Source: Desmodus rotundus
Taxonomy: Eukaryota; Chordata; Mammalia; Chiroptera; Phyllostomidae
Direction of reading: 5' to 3'
Assembly: GCF_022682495.2 (NCBI RefSeq)
Contig: NC_071389.1
Span: forward strand, 98,559,951 to 98,623,950
DNA length: 64,000 nt
Of this stretch, positions 1 through 10,952 are shown one piece after another. The position numbers were made by a program, and so were the translations under genes. A model generated the notes under the pieces. That model had not been told where the DNA came from. It saw only the letters and a program-made list of their open reading frames with translations, and made no database searches. Every line of letters begins with the position of its first letter. Position 1 is the first letter of the stretch.

Positions 1-207
1 TGAAACCTTTCTTCTTCCCATCCAACGGCCTGGCCAGTGGGCCCCACTGCACGAGGGTTGTGATCCGGGAGCTGGTGCGCGTCATCACACGAGTGCTGCT
101 TAGCGGCTCGGACAAGGGCCGGGCAAGTGCCCTGAGGCTGGGGCCAGGGTCGCAGGGCCCATGTGTCTGTGAAGCCAGCCCTTTCATCAGGAGCCTGCCT
201 CACCAAG
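1..207 (+). CDS. IPPK: IPPK coding exon (partial, cut by window start)
   Basis: Internal exon of inositol-pentakisphosphate 2-kinase, which phosphorylates Ins(1,3,4,5,6)P5 at the 2-position to make InsP6 (phytate), a soluble signal and cofactor for mRNA export and protein folding. The exon opens inside a Leu codon, reads KPFFFPSNGLASG, then an RELVRVITRVLLSGSDKGRA helix, a variable linker, and VCEASPF. All of this fits the remembered vertebrate IPPK sequence except for scattered substitutions in the linker (about residues 40-60 of this exon), which is variable in the family. The donor is CAAG|GTAGG; one base (G) is carried into the next exon, where it completes a Gly codon. The N-lobe and the inositol-phosphate-binding EIKPK motif lie upstream of the window. 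The identification is by recognition, not by a database search. Confidence 0.95.
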
Positions 208-1356
208 GTAGGCTGGCTGGGTGGTGGGGTATGTGGGCAGAGCCTGGGCACAGCCTGCTGGGGTCCTTCCTTGCCTCACACAGCTTCTGCAGGAGCAACT
301 TGGGCTCCAACAGGGCGCTCCCATCTGGCCTCTCTGCCTCTCAGGCTTAGGTGGAGAGACTCCCTTTCTCATCTATTTGAATTTGTGAATTGCATCACAG
401 GTTTGGGCTGTATGGTTTTCCCTAAAACATTGTCCCACAAGTCTCTGCATCCTCTGGTTTGCTGAGTGCTTTTTATACATGCCCCTGGTGTATTCTCTTT
501 GCAAACCTGGGGGTGGGTTTCCTGGACCTGTTTCTCACATGTGGAGAAATAAGGCACTGAAGTTGGAGTCCACAACTTCTAGGAGTCCCTTCTAGGTAGG
601 GTTGGTCCCAGCAGGCAGAAGTTGGCAGACAAGTGTGAGAACAGGCATGTAGAGCTTGTGACTCTGGGTACCTCCTACTAGAGGACCTGTTCCTCACAGA
701 TTCAACAGTAGCCAGTTGTGACTTGGTGGCATCTGGGCTTCAAGAAGGTTAGTTTGCATTTTTGTCCTGAGTGTTTGTGGGCTCCTCATTTGCCCCTTTG
801 TCACCTGTTAGCAGCTCCATACATATTCTGGTCTGTGGCATGTGGTGCTATAGCCAGGAACTTACTTTGTGGGGCCGACTAGGAAGACTGAGATTCTTCA
901 GTTTTTATGTTAAGAGCCCTGCGGTCTCTCGGAGACCACTATGATGGCCACAGGAATGTGATGTGGCCACTGCAGGAAGACAGCAGCACTACCCTGTGTG
1001 GCTTTTAAGTGTTGTTCTGTGGACGCCTAAGCACAACAGATTACGACCATCCTCAGTGTGGTACCTCTCTGCAAGCAGGCTGAGGATCTGGCCTCCATAG
1101 ACATGCTTTCACAGATTTGGGGATGCTAACATGATCATTTTAAATTTTGTGCCTTGCCTTGTTTAGATTAAGGGTCATCTCTCTGGGCAGATGCAGTGGA
1201 GTAGAAGGGTGCCGAGAGGGAAGAGAGGCACAGAGCGGGAGGTGGGCCTTGTGCATGTGCCAGCAGCCTAGCAGTTTCCTGGGGCTGTGCAGCCTGTGCC
1301 TGTGCTTTTATCAGTCCTTGACAGTAACCTTTTGTTTCCTTTGATGTTCTTGGTAG
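208..1356 (+). other. IPPK: IPPK intron, no recognised element
   Basis: Unique intronic sequence between two IPPK exons. I see no SINE, L1 or transposon ends and no convincing extra exon; the ORFs here are short and resemble nothing known. Confidence 0.7.
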
Positions 1357-1507
1357 GAAAAAGCAGCCTGGAGCGCTCGGGGTTACCGAAGGGCTGTCTT
1401 CTGTATAAAACCCTTCAGGTGCAGATGTTGGACATGCTGGACATTGAAGGCCTCTACCCTCTGTATCGACGGGTTGAGAGGTACCTGGAGGAGTTTCCTG
1501 AGCAGAG
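1357..1507 (+). CDS. IPPK: IPPK coding exon
   Basis: This 151-nt exon is preceded by a T-rich tract and TAG, and ends CAGAG|GTGAGG. It reads G-KSSLERSGLPKGCLLYKT, then the LQVQMLDMLDIEGLYPLY helix and RRVERYLEEFPEQ. The LPKGCLLYKTLQ and LDIEGLYPLY blocks are conserved vertebrate IPPK sequence in the C-lobe of the inositol-phosphate kinase fold. The exon enters with the split Gly codon from 207 and leaves with AG of a split Arg codon, so phase is kept on both sides. No stop or frameshift is present. Confidence 0.96.
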
Positions 1508-2142
1508 GTGAGGCTCGGGCCAGTGGTGCCCCTGCCCATTCTGGTCCAATGTGGGACCGCTGAGCAGCCCTGAGGGTGAGGTGAGGATGAGGGGAAGCGT
1601 TACTCCTATGCGAGGACCACACAGGCCTCTCAGGAGGATGACCAACCCCATCCACCTTTCCCCCTTACCCTCAGGTGCCAGTTCCGCTCAGGGACTCAGT
1701 GCTGTGTGAAGAAGGACCAGGGTCCCTTAGATCAGTGGTCACTGGTCCATTCCTAGAAAGGCAGCACCTCCTATGGATCTGACAGTTCTGAGTAGGGGCC
1801 AAGCCTGCAGGGGGCAGTGCTGCTCCATAGGTGGTGGCTTCTGTGCCCAGCAACCTCTGGGCGTTAGGCTTTCCTGAGGGCTTCCTCCCCACTCTCCCTT
1901 CGCTAGGTTCTCTGACCTGGACACTGTCACAGACAAGTCATATTCAGCCTCAGCTCCCCAGGTTCTGGTCTTGAGAGTTCTTTTTAAAACTATGCTGCTT
2001 CAGGATAAAGTGTAGCATTAGGAAGAGGAGCATCCCTTAGGTGTTCTTTAATACCAGATGTGTGATTATTAAACTGTTAGCAGTCTAAGAAACCATTTTT
2101 TGTCAGCTATGTCATCTTGTTTTTTTGTGCCCTTTCCTTCAG
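1508..2142 (+). other. IPPK: IPPK intron, no recognised element
   Basis: Unique sequence of 635 bases between two IPPK exons. Nothing recognisable apart from the splice sites at its ends. Confidence 0.7.
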
Positions 2143-2245
2143 AAAAACATTACAAATAGATGGGCCTTATGATGAAGCATTTTACCAGAAGCTACTCGAT
2201 CTTTCCACTGAGGATGATGGGACAGTGGCTTTTGCGCTGACAAAG
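2143..2245 (+). CDS. IPPK: IPPK coding exon
   Basis: This 103-nt exon follows a strong acceptor (CCTTTCCTTCAG) and ends ACAAAG|GTGGGC in phase 0. It reads R-KTLQIDGPYDEAFYQKLLDL then STEDDGTVAFALTK, which matches vertebrate IPPK essentially without change. The intron that follows is the large one (17.8 kb) and carries most of the transposable elements in the left third of the window. Confidence 0.96.
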
Positions 2246-2441
2246 GTGGGCAGACCTTTCCAGAAATACAATGTGTGCTCTTTAGGCTCTTAACATTAAC
2301 TTGAGGTTTTCCTGAGAAATATTTCCCAGTACCTACCTCTGATGGTTAAAGCAGAAAAATTAGGAATTTGGGAAGAAAGTGGCTAAAGTTTTCCCCAGAT
2401 GTACTGGGCCTGATGAGGATTTGTTCAGTTGGCTGCAGTTT

Positions 2442-2461
2442 CCCCCCCCCCCCCCCCCCCC
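2442..2461 (+). repeat. Poly-C run (C20)
   Basis: Twenty consecutive C, followed by GTCCCCCCTCCGC. It is a homopolymer in an intron; the complementary G-run can form a G-quadruplex and the C-run an i-motif. Exact length may be affected by sequencing error. Confidence 0.9.
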
Positions 2462-3252
2462 GTCCCCCCTCCGCTGGGCCCAACCTTTCTCCACCCCCTT
2501 CCTTGGGTCCAGGACCTAGATCCACCTCTCTGTGCTTCTTTCTGAAAAACCTTAGAACTGGCTGGCACCAACCTTTCCTGTCAAGGCCCTCACTGGGGGC
2601 CAGACCCTCACCTGTGGCTGGACCAGAACTTCCTTCCCCCAGAACTCAGGCCAAGGGACAGCCTGGGAAAATCTCTTAGAGAAGAGGCCCAGTCCTATTC
2701 TTTCTGGTTCTTTCAAATTAAAGAATTCAGAAGCTCCATGAAACTGGATAGGAAAAAAGTTACATCTTTTACTCAGCTCTAATTGAAATTCAGCGTTTCA
2801 TTCCATTACGAATTTGGCAACAACCACTGAAGGGTGAACAGGATGTCCTCCCTGACTGCACCACGAGAAATCTTCCTTTCATTTCACACTGCAGTTGCTG
2901 CAAAGGTCTCACAAAAGCTTTGTGGTCATCACTTGAGAAGTTTGGTTATATAGTTCTGTGTAACACATTTGTTTAAAAAAAAGTGTGGTATCTGATATGG
3001 TCACCTTCTGTTTTTTATTCTCTGCATTTAAAAATGTGAGATTCAGAGAAGGATCCATAGGCTTCACCGGGCTGACAAAAGTGTTGTTAGATGCTGAAAT
3101 GGTTAAGGAACCATTTTCTTGGAGGGGGGAGAGGACCTGAGTGACCTCTTCTCTATGTGCCTCTCTGGGCAGCTACCCTGGAGCCCTTGGCTTACTTGTC
3201 CTGGTACTGATGGAAATATCTATGGTTCCCACTTGTGAAAAGAGTCCTTGCT

Positions 3253-3488
3253 CCCTGACCAGGTTGCTCAGTAGGTTAGAGCATCATCTTGTACACCAAA
3301 AGTTTGCAGGTTTGATCCCTGGTCAGAGCCCATACCTGGATTGCAGGTTTGATCACTGGTTGGGCGGTATCCCAGAGGCAACTGATCCATGTTTTCTCTC
3401 ACATTGATATTTCTTTATTTCTCTCTCTCCCCCTTCCTCTCTCTCTCTAAAATCAGTAGACATATCTTCTTTAAAAAAAAAAAAAAAA
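3253..3488 (+). repeat. Ves SINE, sense
   Basis: The tRNA-related head begins CCCTGACCAGGTTGCTCAGT, with a B-box-like GGTTTGATCCCTGGTCAGAG, then the family's CATTGATATTTCTTTATTTC, a CT-rich tail ending TAAAATCAGTAGACATA, and a 16-bp poly(A). It carries an internal partial repeat of the GGTTTGATC segment (3309 and 3347). Confidence 0.9.
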
Positions 3489-3839
3489 GGAGTCCTCACT
3501 GTTGTCTCTGGCCAAGGAGGTTCTCCCTCAAGGCAGAGCTGTCTTCAAGGTGGGGAGAGATCCAAAAGTGGGCCTTGGCCTCAAATGAAGTGACAGAATC
3601 TGCCCTATGTTGTCTTGAACTTGAATACATTGATTTTGGAATAAATAACACCATTCCTTCTTGTTTCAAGAGAGGAAACAGGACTTCCTTTTTTATACAT
3701 TTCTATATTTTTCAAAATTCCTACTAAATTAAGCATGGATTACTTTTTAATATTATTTCAGTTTTTTAACCTCATATGTAAACATAACCTCATTGTAATA
3801 GATTCAAGCAATCATTACATAACTATGATAATGGCTAAA

Positions 3840-4620
3840 ATCAGGACTTTGGGAAAACACCTAATGCTGATGCAGAGAAGATGGGTCACTCATACACTGC
3901 TGATGGGACGTATACTGGCACCGGCCACTCGGGAAACAGTCTGGCAGCTGTCTACTAAATTGAACAAGCAAAGAGCCTGTAACCCAGCTGGACAGTTCTC
4001 ACAGAGGATGGAAGACTTCTCCTCACCCAAAACCTTGTGCAGGAGTATTCATTTAGTCCTGTATGGAATAGCTAGAATGTGGAATTGTCAGCAAGAGGCC
4101 TACAACAGGTTGTACAGACTGGCGTTGCTGAGCAATGAAAGGGAACAGACTCTGGATACACACTGCACCCTGGGTGAATCTCCAGGGAATTGTGCTGACT
4201 GATGAAAGCCAATCACAAAAGGTCACACTGTGTTTCTGGTTAGGTGACATTTTTTAAATGACAAAGATGTGTCGTGGTGGGTTGGGGAGGAGGTAGGAGG
4301 AAAGTGGGTGTGATTATAAAAGGTCGACATGAGGGATCCTTGCAGTGATGGAATTGCTCTGTATGTAACTTGACTATGGTGGTGTATGCACGAACCTACA
4401 TGTGTGATAAAATACATACACAAACACACAGGAGCACATGTAAAACTTTGGAGATTGGGATAAAATTGTGGAATGTATTGACGTCACTCTTCTGGCTGTG
4501 ATACTGTATTACACAGTTCTGCAAAATGACACCATTGGGGGAGGCTGGGTAAAGGGCACTCAGGATCTCTGCTTTATTACTTTACAAGTGCATGTGAACT
4601 TACAATGATCTCTAAACAAT
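3840..4620 (+). repeat. Old L1 3' end, sense
   Basis: Resembles the ORF2 end and 3' UTR of an ancient mammalian L1 (L1M type): a CACTGCTGATGGGA block, GGAAACAGTCTGGCAG, then a CATGAGGGATCCTTG...GATGGAATTGCTCTGTAT tail and ACCATTGGGGGAGGCTGGGT. A 155-residue ORF over it (3735-4202) is accidental. Confidence 0.75.
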
Positions 4621-4734
4621 TTGATGAAAAGATGCAAGCAGTGAATATATTGTATAAAATGTGGCCATATTCCTGCCCAGGCAATAGATACCCATGGCTA
4701 ACAGTATGTCAGTATGTTTTTAGAACTTCACATG

Positions 4735-4776
4735 CACACACACACACACACACACACTCACACTCACACTCACACC
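4735..4776 (+). repeat. (CA)n / (CACACT)n microsatellite
   Basis: Perfect CA dinucleotides change into CACACT-type hexamers, a typical impure microsatellite. Confidence 0.95.
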
Positions 4777-5118
4777 ATTCGGGGGATTGTCCACATTACG
4801 TGTTGTTTACCAGTTTGAATTTAAATGTAACATGGCTTGAGGTCTCTTGGTGTTGGAATTTAAGGGTCTGCCTCTTTTTGTCTTAAGGAGTTAGGTTCTG
4901 GTGGTTAGAATGGAAAGAGGGCTGCTGTGGAGTGGGAAGCTGGGGAGCAGGTTGGGAACATTCCTTGGCCACAGACTGTTAAAGTTCTTTCTCAAAGGCT
5001 GTTTATCTAATGTACCTCTGATGAAATGAGAGAGGAGGGGATATTGTCTTTATTTCCGTGCCCAAGAAATTGCAGCCCAGCATGACTCTTGCTTTCTGTC
5101 TGTTGTATAGTATTCTGT

Positions 5119-5333
5119 AGTGGGAGTCAGCAGACTTTATAAAGGGCCAGATAGTAAATGCTTTAGACTTTGTAAGCCACCTGGTCTCTGTTGAGGGTAC
5201 TCAACTCTGCCATTGTAGCTTAGAAGCAGCCATAAACAAATATAAATGAGCACAGGTGTGTTCCAGTAAAACTTTATTTACAGAACAGGTGGTGGGCTAG
5301 ATTTGGCTCCCAGCCTATAGTTTGCTGACCTCT
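5119..5333 (-). mobile_element. hAT-type nonautonomous DNA transposon relic
   Basis: Starts AGTCAGCAGACTTTATAAAG and ends TAGTTTGCTGACCTCT; these are imperfect terminal inverted repeats (GTCAGCAgACT / AGTtTGCTGAC). The interior (GGGCCAGATAGTAAATGCTT, AAACTTTATTTACAGAACAG) is that of a common, ancient mammalian hAT-Charlie-like short element. I do not assign a subfamily, and the strand is arbitrary for such an element. Confidence 0.75.
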
Positions 5334-5696
5334 CCATTCACTTTTGCTTGTTAGCTTTTATTTTCCTTTTTTTCTTAATTAGTTTGGAAATTACACATTG
5401 TTTTTGTTATTTTAGGGGTTATTTGTCCAATTTGACCATGCATATTTCAAGTCTAATGCTAAATGATAACCTCTAAACCTCCAACCCTGGCTACACAATA
5501 TAAGGAATCGGGATACTTTAATTCCAGTTATTTCTCCCAATACGTGTACGTATTGTCTGCACTTCTATTTGTCTTGTTCTTTTTTAAAACCACAGTTTAC
5601 AATATTATTTTATACAGATGTTTATTTAGATTTGTCACATTTGCCCATATCCTTATCCAACATTCTTGCATCTCAGATCTTTCCTTTTTTCCTTTT

Positions 5697-8275
5697 TTAG
5701 TACAGCTTTGTTGAGGTATACCTTATATATTATACAATTTTACCTGCTTGAAGTGTACAATTCAGTAGTTTTTACTAGATTAACAAATATGTGCAACCAT
5801 CACCATAGTCAATTTTAGAACATTTTCATCAACTTAGAAAGAAGTCCCCTACCCTTTAGCTATTATCCCTTTATCTCTATCTCACTCTCCACCCTCAGAA
5901 CTCAGCAACCACTAATCTTTGTCACTATCTGCCTGTTCTAGATATTGCATATAAATGAAATCAATTCGTGGTACTTTATGACTGGCTTCTTTCACTTAGC
6001 ATAATGTTTTCAAGGTTTATCTGTACTGTAGCATATATCAGTACTTTATGACTGAATAATATCGCACTGTATACATATACAGAACAGAAATTTTGTTAAT
6101 TCATTCATCAGTTGGTGGGCATTGAGTTGTTTCCATGTTTTGGCCACTGTGAAAAATGCTGCTGTAAATATTTGTGTACAAATTTTTGTGTGGACATAGG
6201 CTTTTTCTTGGGCACATGCATAGGAGTGGAATTTCTGGGTCAAATGGTAACTTACATTCCAACTGGCAGTGTAGGACAGTTCTAATTTTTCCACATCTTT
6301 GACAATACTTGTTATCTGTTCTGATTTTAGCCGTCCTTTTGGGTGTGAGTGGTATCTCATTGTGGTTTTGATTTATATTTCCCTGAAGACTAAGCAATTT
6401 TTTGTGTGTTTGCTGCCCATTTGTATATCTTCGTTGGAGAACTTTTCAGATCCTTTGCCCACTTTTTAATTATGTTATTTGTCTTGTTGATGAGTTGTAA
6501 TAATTCTTTATTTTGTGGATAGTAGGCCCTTCAGACATATGATTTGCAAATACTTTCTTTCATCCTTTCAGTTGTCTTTTCACTTTTTTGATAATGTCCT
6601 TTGGTGCAAAAATGTATTTAATTTTGATAAGGTCCAATTTACCTATTTTTATCTTTTTGTTGCTCATGCTTTCGGTTGTCATCTAAGAATCCATTGCTAA
6701 ATCCAAGGTCATGAATATTTTTCCATTTGCTTCTAACATTTTTATAGTTTTAGCTCTTACATTTAGTTTTTTGATCCATTTTTAACTTTTTGTATGTGAT
6801 TTGAAGTAGAGATGCAACATCATTCTTTGCATGTGGATATCCAGTTGTTGCTGTACTGTTCTTGGCACCCTTGTGTTCCATTGATCTATGTTTATACTTA
6901 TGCCCATATCTCGTCTTGATTTACTCTTGCTTTTTAGTAAGTTTTAAAATTGGGAAGTATAAATTCTCTAACTTTGTTCTTTTTTAAGGTTGTTTTGGCT
7001 CTTTGGGGTTCCTTATAATTCCATGTGAACTTTAGGATCAGCCCGCCAATCTCTACGAAGAAGTCAGCTGAGATTGTGGTAGGGATTGTGGTGCATCTGT
7101 AGATTGCTCTGGGGAGTGTGGCCATCTTTACAATAGTAAGTCTTCCAATTTTTTAACATGAGATGCTTTTCCATTTGGTTAGATCTTGGTTTCTATTTCA
7201 ACAATCTCTTAACACTTTTCAGAGCATACATTTTGTACATCAGTTTATTCCTGAATGTTTTAGTGTATTTGATGCTGTTGTAGATGGAGTTGTTTTCTAA
7301 ACTGTGTTTTCATATTGATCATTGCAAGTGTATAGAAATACAGTTTGTTTTTGTATATTGATCTTATCACTTGCAACCTTGCTGAATTTATTAGTTCTAA
7401 TAGTTTTTCAGTGGACTCCTTGGGATTCTTTCCATATAAGATAATCTGTGAATAGAGATAGTTTTATTTCTTTCTTTCCAAATTACATGCTTTTTATGTC
7501 TTTTTCTTGCATAAGTGCCCTGGCTAGAACCTTTAGTATAATGTTGAATAGAATTGGCAAGAACAGACATCCCTGATTTGTTCCTGGTCTTACTGGGACA
7601 ATGTTCAGTCTTTTGTCATGTATGGAGTTAGCTCTGGGTTTTTCATAGATATCCTTTATCAGATTGAAGAAGTTCCCTTTTCTTCCTAATTTGCTGAGTA
7701 TGTTTATCATGAATGGACATTGGGTTTTGTAAAATGCCTCTTCTGCATCAATTGAGATTATCATGTGGTTTTTGATTTTTATTCTCTAGATATGGTATAG
7801 TACATTAATTCATTCTTAGATATTACAACCAACCTTGCATTCCTGGGATAAATCCCACTTGGTCATGCATATAATCCTCCTTATATGTTGCTGGATGCAA
7901 TTTGTTATTATTTCCTTGAGTATTTATAAGATATTAACCTGTAGTTTTTATTTTTTATGATGTCTGTCTTTGTTTTTAGCATCAGTTAATACTGGCCTTA
8001 TCAGATGAGTTGGGAAGTGATCCAGATGCTTTTATATTTGTAAGAGTTTGAGAAGGGGTGATAATTAATCTTCTTTAAGTATTTAATAGAATATTCATTA
8101 GCAAATTCACTAGTGAAGCCATCTGAGTTTGGGCTTTTCTTTGTAGGTAGTGTTTTGATGCCCAACTAGTTATTGTTGGTCTAATCATATTATTTCTTCT
8201 TGAGTCAGTTTTGATAATTTGTCTTTTTAAGAATTTGTCTATTTCATCTAAGTTGTCTAATTTATCGGCCTAAAA
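5697..8275 (-). repeat. Old L1 (3' UTR and ORF2 part), antisense
   Basis: Reads as the reverse complement of a mammalian L1: the AAGTGTACAATTCAGTAGTT 3' UTR block, the ACCATTTGACCC region near the end of ORF2, then reverse-transcriptase sequence. On the minus strand 7764-7483 translates to MIISIDAEEAFYKTQCPFMI ... GTNQGCLFLPILFNIILKVL, the RT block ahead of the catalytic YADD motif. The reading frame is broken many times, so this is a dead, ancient copy. Confidence 0.88.
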
Positions 8276-8340
8276 TTGTTTCTAGTTCTTTTCTTCTTGA
8301 AGTAGAAGGTTTGTCCAGAGGTTTCCAACCAAGTAATATG

Positions 8341-8356
8341 AAAAATCAAGGCATTT
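8341..8356 (+). repeat. 5' target-site duplication of HAL1
   Basis: AAAAATCAAGGCATTT, identical to 10261-10276 at the other end of the element. Confidence 0.93.
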
Positions 8357-10260
8357 GAGAACCAAGATGGAGGCATAGGTAGACACACTGCGCCTCCTCT
8401 CACAACCAGAATTGACAGAAAATCCAATGGCGAGGAAGTCCGACACCAAGGAGATAAAAAATAAACATTCATCCAGACTGGTAGGAGGGGTGGAGATGGA
8501 CAGCCGGGGCGGAGAGGACTTGCGTTGCCATGGCGCCACTAAGACTGGCGGAGTGTGGGACAAACGAGGCAGGCAGTCCCACCACTAGCAGCACAGATAA
8601 ACCGGTATGGCCCCACATTCGCGCACAGATAAACCAGTATGAACGACGGGGAGCGGGGCAGACCGTGCAACCCAGGGTTCCAGTGCGGGGCGGGGGCCTC
8701 AAACCTCTGAGTGTAAACACCCGTGGGGGTTGGGGTGGCAGCAGGAGAGACTCCCAGCCTCACAGGAGAGGTCATTGGAGACCCGCAGGGGCCTAGAGCG
8801 TGCACAAGTCCACCCACTCGGGAGCCAGCACCAGAGGGGCTCAGTTTGATTGTGGGTGGCGGAGGAAGTGACTGAAAGCCAGCTGAGAGTGGAGCAAGCG
8901 CCATTGCGCCCTCTCGGCCCCTCCCCCACGTACAGCATCACAGCGCAGTAACCAGCGTTATCCCACCCTGGTGAACACCTAAGGCTCCGCCCCTTTACGT
9001 AACAGAAGCACCAAGACAAAAAAAAAAAATGACCTAAATGACAGAACACTTAAAAGCTACAGAAATAATTCAAATAAGCAGCGAACAGATAGCCAACCTA
9101 TCAGATGCACAGTTCAAAACACTGGTAATAAGGACGCTCATAGAATTGGTTGAATTTGTTCGAAAACTAGATGAAAAAATGAAGGCTATGCTAAGAGAGA
9201 CAAAGGAAAATGTACAGGGAACCAATAGTGATGTGAACGAAACTGGGACTCGAATCAACGGTGTGGACCAGAAGGAAGAAAGAAACATCCAACCAGAAAA
9301 GAATGAAGAAACGAGAAATCGGAAAAATGAGGAGAGGCTTAGGAACCTCCAGGACATCTTGAAACGTTCCAACATCCGAATTATAGGGGTGCCAGAAGGA
9401 GAAGAGGAAGAACAAAAAATTGAAAACTTCTTTGAACAAATAATGAAGGAGAACTTCCCTCATCTGGCAAAGGAAATAGACTTCCAGGAAGTCCAGGGAG
9501 CTCAGAGAGTCCCAAAGAAGCTGGACCCAAGGAGGAACACACCAAGGCACATCATAATTACATTCCCCAAGATGAAACATAAGGAGAGAATCTTAGAAGC
9601 AGCAAGAGAAAAGAACACAGGTACCTACAAAGGACTTCCCATAAGACTGTCAGCTGATTTCTCCAAAGAGACCTTACAGGCAAGAAGGGGCTGGAAGGAA
9701 GTATTCCAAGTCATGAAAGGCAAGGACCTGCATCCAAGATTACTGTATCCAGCAAAGCTATCATTTACAATGGAAAGAAAGATAAAGTGCTTCTCAGATA
9801 AGGTGAAGTTAAAGAAGTTCATCACCACCAAGCCCTTCTTATAGGAAATGTTAAAGGGACTTATCTAAGACAAAGAAGATAAAAAACATGAACTGTAACA
9901 ATGACAGCAAACTCAGTTATTAACAACCACACCTAAAACAAAAGCAAAGGAAGCAAACAACTAGAACAGGAACAGAACCACAGAAATGGAGATCACATGG
10001 AGGGTTATCAATAGGGGAGCAGGAGGGGGAGAGTGGGGGGAAAGGTACAGAGAATAAGTAGCATAAATGATAGGTGGAAAATAGTCAGGGGGAGGGTAAG
10101 AATAGTGTAGGAAATGTAGAAGCCAAAGAACTTATAAGTATGACCCATGGACATGAACTATAGGGGGGGAATGTGGGAGGGAGGGGGTGGGCAGGATGGA
10201 GTGGAGTGAGGGGGGGGGAATAGGACAGCTGTAATAGCATAATCAATAAATATATTTTTT
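8357..10260 (+). mobile_element. Complete HAL1 (half-L1) retrotransposon
   Basis: A 1.9 kb element bounded by a perfect 16-bp target-site duplication. It has a ~680-bp 5' UTR beginning GAGAACCAAGATGGAGGCAT and containing CGCCTCCTCTCACAACC, one ORF (L1 ORF1-like, 9038-9844), and immediately after it a G-rich 3' UTR ending CATAATCAATAAATATATTT. There is no ORF2: only ~416 bp separate the ORF1 stop from the 3' end. ORF1-only L1 relatives called HAL1 are an established mammalian family and are thought to be mobilised by L1 enzyme in trans. The perfect duplication and open ORF point to a fairly recent insertion. Confidence 0.9.
9038..9844 (+). CDS. HAL1 ORF1 protein (L1 ORF1p-like RNA-binding protein)
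   Basis: An uninterrupted 268-residue ORF inside the HAL1. It resembles L1 ORF1p, the trimeric nucleic-acid chaperone that coats L1 RNA in the cytoplasm. Residues ~1-55 hold NLSDAQFKTLVIRTLIEL, ~40-110 are charged and predicted coiled coil (EERNIQPEKNEETRNRKNEE), ~112-210 form the RRM with RNIRIIGVPEGEE-like RNP sequence (here NIRIIGVPEG), and ~190-265 the C-terminal domain with LSADFSKETLQARRGWKEVF and HPRLLYPAKLSF. It is shorter than human ORF1p (338 aa), mainly at the N-terminus. Other copies in the window are broken; this is the only intact one. An upstream start is possible but unsupported. Confidence 0.88.
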   Translation: MTEHLKATEIIQISSEQIANLSDAQFKTLVIRTLIELVEFVRKLDEKMKAMLRETKENVQGTNSDVNETGTRINGVDQKEERNIQPEKNEETRNRKNEERLRNLQDILKRSNIRIIGVPEGEEEEQKIENFFEQIMKENFPHLAKEIDFQEVQGAQRVPKKLDPRRNTPRHIIITFPKMKHKERILEAAREKNTGTYKGLPIRLSADFSKETLQARRGWKEVFQVMKGKDLHPRLLYPAKLSFTMERKIKCFSDKVKLKKFITTKPFL

Positions 10261-10276
10261 AAAAATCAAGGCATTT
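10261..10276 (+). repeat. 3' target-site duplication of HAL1
   Basis: AAAAATCAAGGCATTT, identical to 8341-8356. Confidence 0.93.
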
Positions 10277-10893
10277 ATTGAAGAAGATGCAAGATACAAG
10301 AAACATTATACTGGGACAATGACGCCTCAGTTTCCTTCAAAGTAGGCACCCTGGAACCTCACACAGTTCTCCCAATCACCATCAGCTGCCCCGTCATATT
10401 TTCCTGAATCTCTTTGACGGTCTAAAATCTCTTCCCTTTCTAAGGTGATGTTAATTTTGGGAAAAACCAGAAGTCTCAGGGTGCAAAATCTGGGCTGTAG
10501 GGGGGCTGAATCACCTGGGTGATTTGACGTTTCACCAAAAAGCTCAGCATGAGACATGATGCATGAATGGACGTGTTGTCGTGATGAGGCTGCCAATCAC
10601 CAGTTGCCTATAGCTGCAGCCTTCTAAATCATCCGAATAGTTTCCATGGAGGAATGTTCAAGCTTAATGCAAAGTTTGATGCAGATTCATTGCTCTACTT
10701 GCTCAGTCATTTTGAATGTGATGGCCACACAGTACACACGCTCACTCAACGGCATCTTCTGCCCCCACTGAGTAGTACAGTGAAGTTGTTATTTTTCACC
10801 CATGTGCATTCCAGTCCGTTCCTGGTGGCTGCCAGGTTACATTGATGTCATGCAAACTGTTATTATATTAACAATGGCTTGACTTTTTCCAGA
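10277..10893 (-). pseudogene. Internally deleted mariner transposon with transposase remnants
   Basis: Read on the minus strand, the region near 10700-10630 gives an N-terminal mariner motif (KLEHSSMETIRMI), and 10600-10330 gives HHDNTSIHASC-like catalytic-domain sequence, then PPYSPDFAP-type, FWLFPK and a C-terminal GAYFEG. Frames shift between these blocks. The helix-turn-helix segment runs within a few codons into the HHDN block, so ~200 residues between them, including the first catalytic Asp, are missing as one deletion. The outer end is near AAGGTCTGTCTGGAAAAAGT (10893), next to a microsatellite. It is a nonautonomous relic. Confidence 0.8.
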
Positions 10894-10899
10894 CAGACC

Positions 10900-10952
10900 T
10901 TGTGTGTGTGTGTGTGTGTGTGTATACATATATGTATACACACACACACACA
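10900..10952 (+). repeat. (TG)n(TA)n(CA)n self-complementary microsatellite
   Basis: About 12 TG units, then TATACATATATGTATACA, then CA units: the whole block is nearly palindromic and could extrude as a hairpin. Confidence 0.92.

Noticed and set aside
60..350. ORF continuing past the IPPK exon into the intron
   Set aside because: IPPK similarity stops at the GTAGG donor (207/208) and resumes in phase at 1357.
3735..4202. 155-residue + strand ORF
   Set aside because: Overlaps an old L1 3' end and its translation does not match L1 ORF2 in frame; a chance ORF.
9191..9580. 129-residue minus-strand ORF
   Set aside because: Mirror of the intact HAL1 ORF1; the + frame has the recognisable protein.
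10900..10952. Palindromic TG/TA/CA block as a regulatory palindrome
   Set aside because: Simple microsatellite symmetry explains it without a binding-site hypothesis.
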